In this document: in pieces, positions 58,118 through 64,000 of the stretch
Numbering within the stretch: the first letter of the stretch is position 1
Layout: each line of letters opens with the position of its first letter
Assembly: GCA_019426215.1 (NCBI GenBank)
Contig: CM033392.1
Location: 33,400,814 to 33,464,813 of the forward strand
Direction of reading: 5' to 3'
Length of the DNA stretch: 64,000 bases
Origin: Buddleja alternifolia
Taxonomy: Eukaryota > Streptophyta > Magnoliopsida > Lamiales > Scrophulariaceae
The notes under the pieces: generated by a model
Databases searched by the model: none
What the model saw: the letters and a program-made list of their open reading frames with translations, nothing else
Told to the model about the DNA's origin: nothing
Made by a program: the position numbers and the translations under genes

Positions 58118-59548
58118 TGTTGGTCCCAAGTGACACATAAAAGAGTCTAGAAGGGGGGGCTGAATAGACCCTGAAGTTCTTTTCGAATTTTAAGACTTGT
58201 TTTTGTAAAGGTAACTTAGACAATAGTTTTGAGTATTTGATCAAGATGGATCAAGCGCTCAACACTTATATCAGGGTTAGCACAGCAGAAGATTTGTACA
58301 AGTCTATTAGTGTGAAAGATTAGGCGCTTAGAAAGTATTTATTGCTCTTAGAGATTTGATAATGTATGCTTTATGATAATGTATGAAGGTAGTAAACAAT
58401 AAAGCAATAAAGCAGTAAGTAAATAAGACACGAGAATTGTAAGGTTCACTGGGTTTGTGTAATCCCAACTACATCCTTCTACTCCTTTCAACACAGGAGG
58501 AATTCACTAAAATGATTCACGAAGCTTCACAAAGAAAACTTCAACACAATAGCAAATGGTGAAGACTTGATCTTGAGTTCCTTGATCACAAAGATTTCAA
58601 CTCGGCTAAGATCTGCTTCTGATAATGTTTCTTTCACACAGAAATACTGCTTTGTCTTCAACAACTTCGTCACACAGATTGAAGAGCTTGATGGGTTTTA
58701 ATCACGATTTGGTTGATTTGAAAAGTTCAAACATTTTTGTAATATCTCTTTAAAAAAGATGGTTCTTCTAAGAATAGGTAAGAGATATTGGTTTGGCTGT
58801 AGAGATGTTTAAGCTTAAAGAAATTTTGGCTATGAAGGTTTTGAGCTTTTTGGTATGAATATAGATTTCAATAGTGTAAGTGTATATCAAGTCTTTGATA
58901 ATAATTCTCGGTATTTAAGGTTGAGTTGTGAGTATCTATTTATAGACTTTTCTCGGGATTTGTCCGTTGGACACAAGCTGGAGCGTGTTCAACACGAGGC
59001 CTGTGACTTAGTCTTTTTCTGACATCTCTGAAAATTCTGGTGCATAGAGTGGGTAGCAGACCTACTTTGAGTTAACAGCCAATAGGGAAGGCTTATCCGC
59101 ACGTCAATAGTCTTTATCACATTTAATGCTCTTATGAAGCATTTAATGCATTTGAATTTAATTCCCGTAGAAATTAAATGTTTGTTGAATGTTGCATTTA
59201 AGAGCTTATTGACTTCGAAATTAATTCAGGTGGCGACAGGCGCTTGTGGCATGATCACCTTGAAGGATTCTTAGGCGCTTGACAGTCGCTTAACGAATCC
59301 TTTATCTTTAAAGTCTTCTGACGCTGATCTTCGATTTCACTTTGATAGACTCACCTAGAATTCAATCATAGCTCAAGCATTAGATACTAGTCTAAAACTA
59401 TAAAGATAAAAAGTCTTATATAAAATTACAACTCGATAACTTTAAACGCTTATACATATTCTAATAAAGATAAACTTACATATCTTTGGGGTCTAACATA
59501 AAACCTATCTTGTCATCATCAAAACATATAACATGAGATTTCCTAACA
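58118..59548 (-). repeat. 3' LTR of G
   Basis: 1431 bp, TGTTGGTCCCAAGTG to CCTAACA on the plus strand. TATAAATA (minus) at 58937-58944 and TGTCCGTTGGACA at 58961-58973. It is clearly diverged from the LTR of B. Confidence 0.9.
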
Positions 59549-59574
59549 ATTTCCCCCTTTTTGATGATGTCAAG
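59509..59574 (-). promoter_or_regulatory. Polypurine tract with flanking inverted repeat (G)
   Basis: Tract AAAAAGGGGGAAAT (minus) between the arms CTTGTCATCATCAAAA (59509-59524) and TTTTGATGATGTCAAG (59559-59574), 15 of 16 positions pairing. Confidence 0.8.
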
Positions 59575-59801
59575 ACCTTAACTCTTTTATAGTCCAAGAG
59601 TTAGAAAGTTACCAAAGAGAATATAAAGTTAGCATTTAAAAGTTAGAGGTTAGCTATAAGTTAGTACATATAGCCAGAAACGAGATGTTTCAGCAAACTC
59701 GTTCATTCATTATGTCATTCAAATACATATGAGTTAGAAGGAAACATTCACATAAAAGCATAAAAACCATAAAGCGCTTAAAACATAGAACAATAAAAAC
59801 T

Positions 59802-60687
59802 CTAGTTCTTTCTCTTGGATAAAAAAGTTTGTGATTTCTTCGGATCTTGCTTCTTGTGCTCTTGTTTGGAGAGCAACTCTGCAAACTTCCATAGCTTCTC
59901 GTTTGCATCCCTCATTTTCTAATGAGCGTTGTTGGCGAATTGTACACCTCCCACTCTCTCAGCCAACTCCTCAAAACTATGAAAGCGCTTGTGCCAAACA
60001 AAGTTGTCTATTCCCAATTCACACAAAAGTTCTTCAAAAATCTCGTAAGTCCTTGTGGCTGGGGCTCTATTGGGATTGATGTAAAGAGGCATGTAAACTG
60101 TAAACGGTGGGATTCCTAACTCTTCAAGCAGCTCAACTGAGAAATCAGGAATTGGGTAACCTCTATAGAAACAAGGTTTGCGTTTCTTAAGGACAACTTG
60201 CTGGATCGAATAAATCGCACTTTGGAGGTCTTCCCAGCGATTATCTTCAGAGCTTGCTATGCTCTTGGACTGACTTTTACCCTTTCCCCCCTTCTTGACA
60301 TCAGCATCAAGAGGTTGAGATGAGCGAATCTCGGATAAGTTTCGTCGGAGGAGCTTAAAGCTACTTAGCAGCAATACTTTCAGCTGCTGAATTAGAAAGA
60401 GAGTGACGTTCAGCTTCTGCATTTGCATTCTCAGCAAGCGATCGATTAACGCTTTCAGAAAGATCTTTTACAAGCAGAACTATGTTGTTCATGATAGTGG
60501 CAGTGTTCTGGTTTGCCACATTCCACATGTCATTTAGTTGAGTCCTTTCGACTTAATAAAGAATTGAAGTGTTTCGATCTTCCAAGCGAGAGCATGATCC
60601 CTTGATATCACCGAGAGAGTTCTTAACCACTGTCTGGAAGTCCTTAGCCTCTGGAACATCATCACTGTCTAAATCACTTGAGGAGTG
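59802..60687 (-). pseudogene. Third ORF C-terminus of Sirevirus G
   Basis: The main open piece is 59919-60437. It has a lysine/serine-rich stretch (KKGGKGKSQSKS) and then the C-terminal module: FYRGYPIPDFSVELLEELGI followed by LLCELGIDNFVWHKRFHSFEEL. After an in-frame TAG at 59919-59921 the frame goes on with a basic, helical tail (KLWKFAELLSKQEHKKQ) to TAG 59802-59804. Upstream of 60437 the frame is broken. The module aligns by eye with the ends of ORF3 in B and C. Function unknown. Confidence 0.7.
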
Positions 60688-62237
60688 TGTTGGGAATTAT
60701 ACGAATAAAACGCAGCGGAAAGTAAATTTAATTCCCAAAGCCCGAATCATCTCTAATCCTCGTGTTTAATTGTGTATAGAAAAATTACCGTTCTCACGTA
60801 TGTTGATTTCTGAACGTGATCCTTTTCTGTAATGCCGAATTTGCCAACGTCTCTAATTCATCATGCCGGAATCAAAAACAAAAAACTCCTCCTTTCTTCC
60901 TTGTCAAAGACGGCTAGAGAGAGAGATGTGGGAGACTTTTTCTTGGAGAGAAAGTTATGTGAGTTGCCTTGTGTTATTTTTCACCTTGTGATATATTTAT
61001 ATCATTATGAAACAATAACACTAGCATGCAAGAGCCCTATTGGGGCTTCTATTTGGCCGCCCCTTAGTGGGCTCGGAAGCCTTCGCACTTTCATCTTGCT
61101 TGCTAATTAATTAATCGGATAATTTATTTATCCAATAAATAAATTGATAATCCAATTAATTCAATTCCTAATTAATTTATAATTCAATTTCTCCAAGAAA
61201 TTAATTAATTACGGCATCCAATGCCGTGAATTTCTCTCAAGTCTTTTTCCCATGTTTTTCCTTTTGCACTTCCTTTAAGCGCGACTCTTTAGGTTCATCT
61301 CAAAAGGCAATTGGGGGGAATCCAAAGGGGTGTGAGTGACACCAAGCCAGTCTCGTGGCTCACACCGTAACCTAATTGAGAATGAATGAATAGGATCATT
61401 CCAAACCTTTACGCCGTGAATACCGTACGTGTATAAACCTTTTATTCTTATATCCCAGTCAAGTAAGAGTCATGGTCTAAAGTCAAACTCATATAACTTG
61501 ACCATATGCCTAAGGTCATAATAAGTCGAGGTATTTAAATGCTTTGGCCAAAGACTTTCATCCTCACTTATTCATGATTACATAGGATATTTTACTCATT
61601 CACTTATGAGAGAATAAATTCCATATTGCAAATCAGTTAACAATGCTACTTGCCCATCAAGTCGCACTTCGAGGTCGATTCCACCAACAGGTGATTTGAA
61701 TCTAACTACTCTAATGATAGATTTGATGTCACAAGTACATCTTCAACTCGATTTCTCAGGTCAGAGGTTCACACGTACCTATCACTACTTATCAGTTTCA
61801 TCATTGACTGTCAATGAGTGAATACCCATGTGATGAACTGTTGCGAGCCGTGTTCGAACATATCAGTCCTACTGACACGTCTAAGATATAAGTTCCCACT
61901 ACCATTTCCATAGTGTACGACTGGCACTTTCTCTGTCAAAACTTACATCATACAAGTCTTTATTCACTATTGATGTCCAATCAATATTTCTTAGACTTGC
62001 GAACCCTTTTAGATGTCAATGGTCAAACCATTCTAGTGACTTTCCTCCTATCCCATAGGAGGTAGAAGGTTCGCCTTGTCATCAAGAACTTTACGTTGTT
62101 TATTCACACCTTATAAATGCCTATAAGAAAACAACAATCAACTGCCTTATATTAATAGAAAATCCATAGTTTAGTTACAATGTTTATGCCCTATAAATCT
62201 ATCCTCTTTATGGCATTCCAGGGCATATACTCTGACA
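60688..62237 (-). repeat. 3' LTR of H
   Basis: 1550 bp from TGTTGGGAATTATACG to CTCTGACA (plus strand). It is followed by the tract GCAAGTGGGAAAT (minus, 62238-62250). A segment at 61425-61770 recurs at 17166-17600. No gene; the ORFs at 60569 and 60832 are chance ORFs. Confidence 0.9.
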
Positions 62238-62252
62238 ATTTCCCACTTGCAC

Positions 62253-64000
62253 TCAATGCCATTTGCTGTGGTATTTAATACCCATCTTTTCGAGATGTTT
62301 TTCCTGCACCGCCTGTGCCAATGGCTTGGTGAATGGATCAGCGACATTGTCAGCTGAGGCTATTTTCTTAACAACTATTTCACCTCGTGCAACGATCTCT
62401 CTTATGATGTGATATCTCCTCTCTATGTGTTTGGATTTATTGTGAGACCTAGGTTCCTTTGCTTGCGCTATAACTCCGGTGTTGTCACAATAAAGTGGCG
62501 ACGAGAGCTTTATGCTAGGAACTACTTGAAGTTCCTCAACGAACTTCCTTATCCAAACAGCTTCTTTAGCTGCCTCCGAGGCAGCTATGTATTCAGCCTC
62601 TGTGGTGGAGTCTGCGGTTGTGCTTTGCTTGGAACTTTTTCAAGTCACCGCTCCACCATTTAGAGTAAATACAAACCCCGAGGTGGATTTCCAGTCATCA
62701 ACATCAGATTGGAAATCCGAATTAGTGTACCCGTCCACCCTCAGGTCACCACTTCCATAGGTGAGAATCATACCATTAGTTCTTTTCAGATACTTTAGGA
62801 TATTCTTCACAGCTATCCAATGTTCCTTACCAGGGTTTGCTTGAAATCGACTAACAACGCTCACAGCATAAGCAATGTCGGGTCAAGTACAGAGCATCAC
62901 GTACATCAAGCTGCCCACAGCAGACGCATAGGGTATAATGTTCATTTCTTTTCTATCTTCCTCACTTTGAGGACACATAGATTTCGAAAGATGTATCCCA
63001 TGTCTCATTGGTAGGAACCCTTTCTTAGAATCTTCCATCCTATACCTTTTTAGGACCTTTTCTAAGTAAAGGGCTTGAGAAAGTCCTATCATTCTTTTGG
63101 TTCGATCTCTATAGATCCGAATCCCTAGAATATAGGTCGCTTCTCCCAAGTCTTTCATGGAGAATGTACTCGAAAGCCACTTCTTGGTTGTGGTGAGCAT
63201 TCCTATGTCATTCCCAATGAGTAATATGTCATCTACATATAACACTAGGAATGTCAACTTGCTCCCACTGACCTTCTTGTAAACACAGGGCTAGTCTTCA
63301 TTTTTGATGAAGTCAAATCCTTTGACAACCTCATCAAAACGTAGATTCCAGCTACGAGACGCTTGTTTGAGTCCATAAATGGATCTCTTAAGTTTACACA
63401 CCTTATGAATATGCTCCTCGGATTCAAAACCTTTAAGCTATTCCATATAGATATCCTCTTCTAGGAATCCATTTAGGAAAGCAGTTTTGACATCCATTTG
63501 CCATATTTCATAATCTAGGTGTGCTGCTATTGAAAGTAGAATCCTTATTGATTTGATCATAGCCACTGGCAAGAAGGTTTCTTGGTAGTCGATTCCTTCC
63601 TTTTGACTATACCCTTTCGCCACTAGCCTGGCTTTGTAGGTGTCTACTTTGCCATCAACACCAATCTTTCTCTTGTAGATCCATTTACACCCGATTGGTT
63701 TTACCCCTTCAGGTTGGTCTACAAGTTTATAGACTTGGTTTGCATGCATCGAATCGATCTCAGTTTGCATGCATCGAATCGATCTCAGTTTGCATAGCTT
63801 CACGCCATCTAGCAGGATCCACATTCACCATCGCTTGATCAAAAGTGGAGGGATCATCTCCATGATCTCCTCTAACACGGAATGGAGATCCAACTCCCTC
63901 TGCATTAGATATTCGTACCTCTCAGGCGGTTGAGATACTCTATTTGATCGTCGTGGTTGTGGTTGTGTTATAGAAGGTTCGGTTCTCACTCCCTGTGTAG
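62253..64000 (-). pseudogene. pol of copia H (RT and RNase H)
   Basis: From the right: RT start (63438-63824, GCKWIYKRKIGVDGKV, KARLVAKGYSQKEGIDY, AFLNGFLEEDIYME), RT catalytic part (62883-63257, LVLYVDDILLIGND) and RNase H (GYTNSDFQSDVDDWKSTS, then to YHSKWH and TGA 62253-62255). In-frame stops at about 63436, 63292 and 62640 replace Q, E and W codons of the family. A 25 bp tandem duplication at 63739-63788 shifts the frame near the RT start. Inactive. Confidence 0.9.
63739..63788. repeat. 25 bp tandem duplication in pol of H
   Basis: TTTGCATGCATCGAATCGAT plus CTCAG occurs twice without a gap (63739-63763, 63764-63788). 25 is not a multiple of three, so it breaks the RT frame. Confidence 0.95.

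Larger units (their letters stand above)
58118..60687 (-). mobile_element. Sirevirus-type copia element G, truncated by H
   Basis: 3' LTR (58118-59548), polypurine tract and the last part of a diverged ORF3. Copia H has inserted into the ORF3 at 60688; the rest of G would lie beyond the window. The base context TGAAA (58113-58117) is the candidate target duplication. Confidence 0.85.
60688..64000 (-). mobile_element. Copia element H (Angela/Tork-like), 3' part
   Basis: 3' LTR (60688-62237), purine tract and pol through RT, running off the right window end. GAGTG (60683-60687) is the possible target duplication. The RT end is of the same copia type as E and T. Confidence 0.9.

Noticed and set aside
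1..64000. tRNA, rRNA or snoRNA genes
   Set aside because: I found only tRNA-complementary primer sites (54795-54806, 31091-31103, 38408-38420), no cloverleaf or box motifs.

Overview
The window is plant nuclear repeat DNA: AT-rich, with no intact host gene that I can find. Almost every base belongs to a transposable element inserted into another one. Ty1/copia elements of the Sirevirus (SIRE) type, a second copia type (Angela/Tork-like, from its reverse transcriptase end), an Athila-type Ty3/gypsy element, a CACTA transposon, a Helitron and a MITE are all present. The species cannot be named from sequence alone; a flowering plant, probably a dicot, is an inference from the element families.

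Left part (1-20373): remnants joined end to end. Sirevirus A (1-7081, minus strand) carries a very long third ORF after pol and a MITE inside pol. Sirevirus C (7082-10454) keeps an LTR, the polypurine tract and a diverged third ORF. Next come an LTR of a further subfamily (10455-11690), a gag-pol relic D (11691-17165), copia scraps (17166-17960) and the 3' end of a plus-strand copia with its LTR (17985-20373).

Middle part (20374-41328): a decayed Athila element on the minus strand. Its order from right to left is 5' LTR, tRNA-Asp primer site, gag, protease, RT/RNase H, integrase, env-like relic; the 3' LTR is missing. A deleted copia (T, 21379-32905) sits between the integrase and the env-like relic. 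T in turn carries a 4982 bp CACTA element (24574-29555) that has picked up exon-like pieces of host genes. A Sirevirus LTR (38856-40387) sits alone in the Athila LTR.

Right part: a plus-strand copia relic F (from 41329) was the landing pad for the Athila element, for the complete Sirevirus B (42277-56577; 14301 bp, 1769 bp LTRs, GATTC target duplication), for a 1405 bp Helitron (56685-58089) and for Sirevirus G (58118-60687). G is itself cut by copia H (60688 to the window end).

B supplies the reference map for the Siruvirus copies: 5' LTR promoter, initiator-Met primer site, gag with zinc knuckle and coiled coil, pol (protease, integrase, RT, RNase H), a roughly 0.9 kb spacer, a third ORF of about 1240 codons, polypurine tract and 3' LTR. 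Comparing the Sirevirus subfamilies by eye reveals non-coding and coding signals kept while the rest diverged. These are a near-palindrome at fixed distance from the LTR TATA box, inverted arms around the polypurine tract, purine-tract-like repeats after pol, a G-box before ORF3, and a conserved C-terminal module of ORF3. They are the most interesting content of the window.
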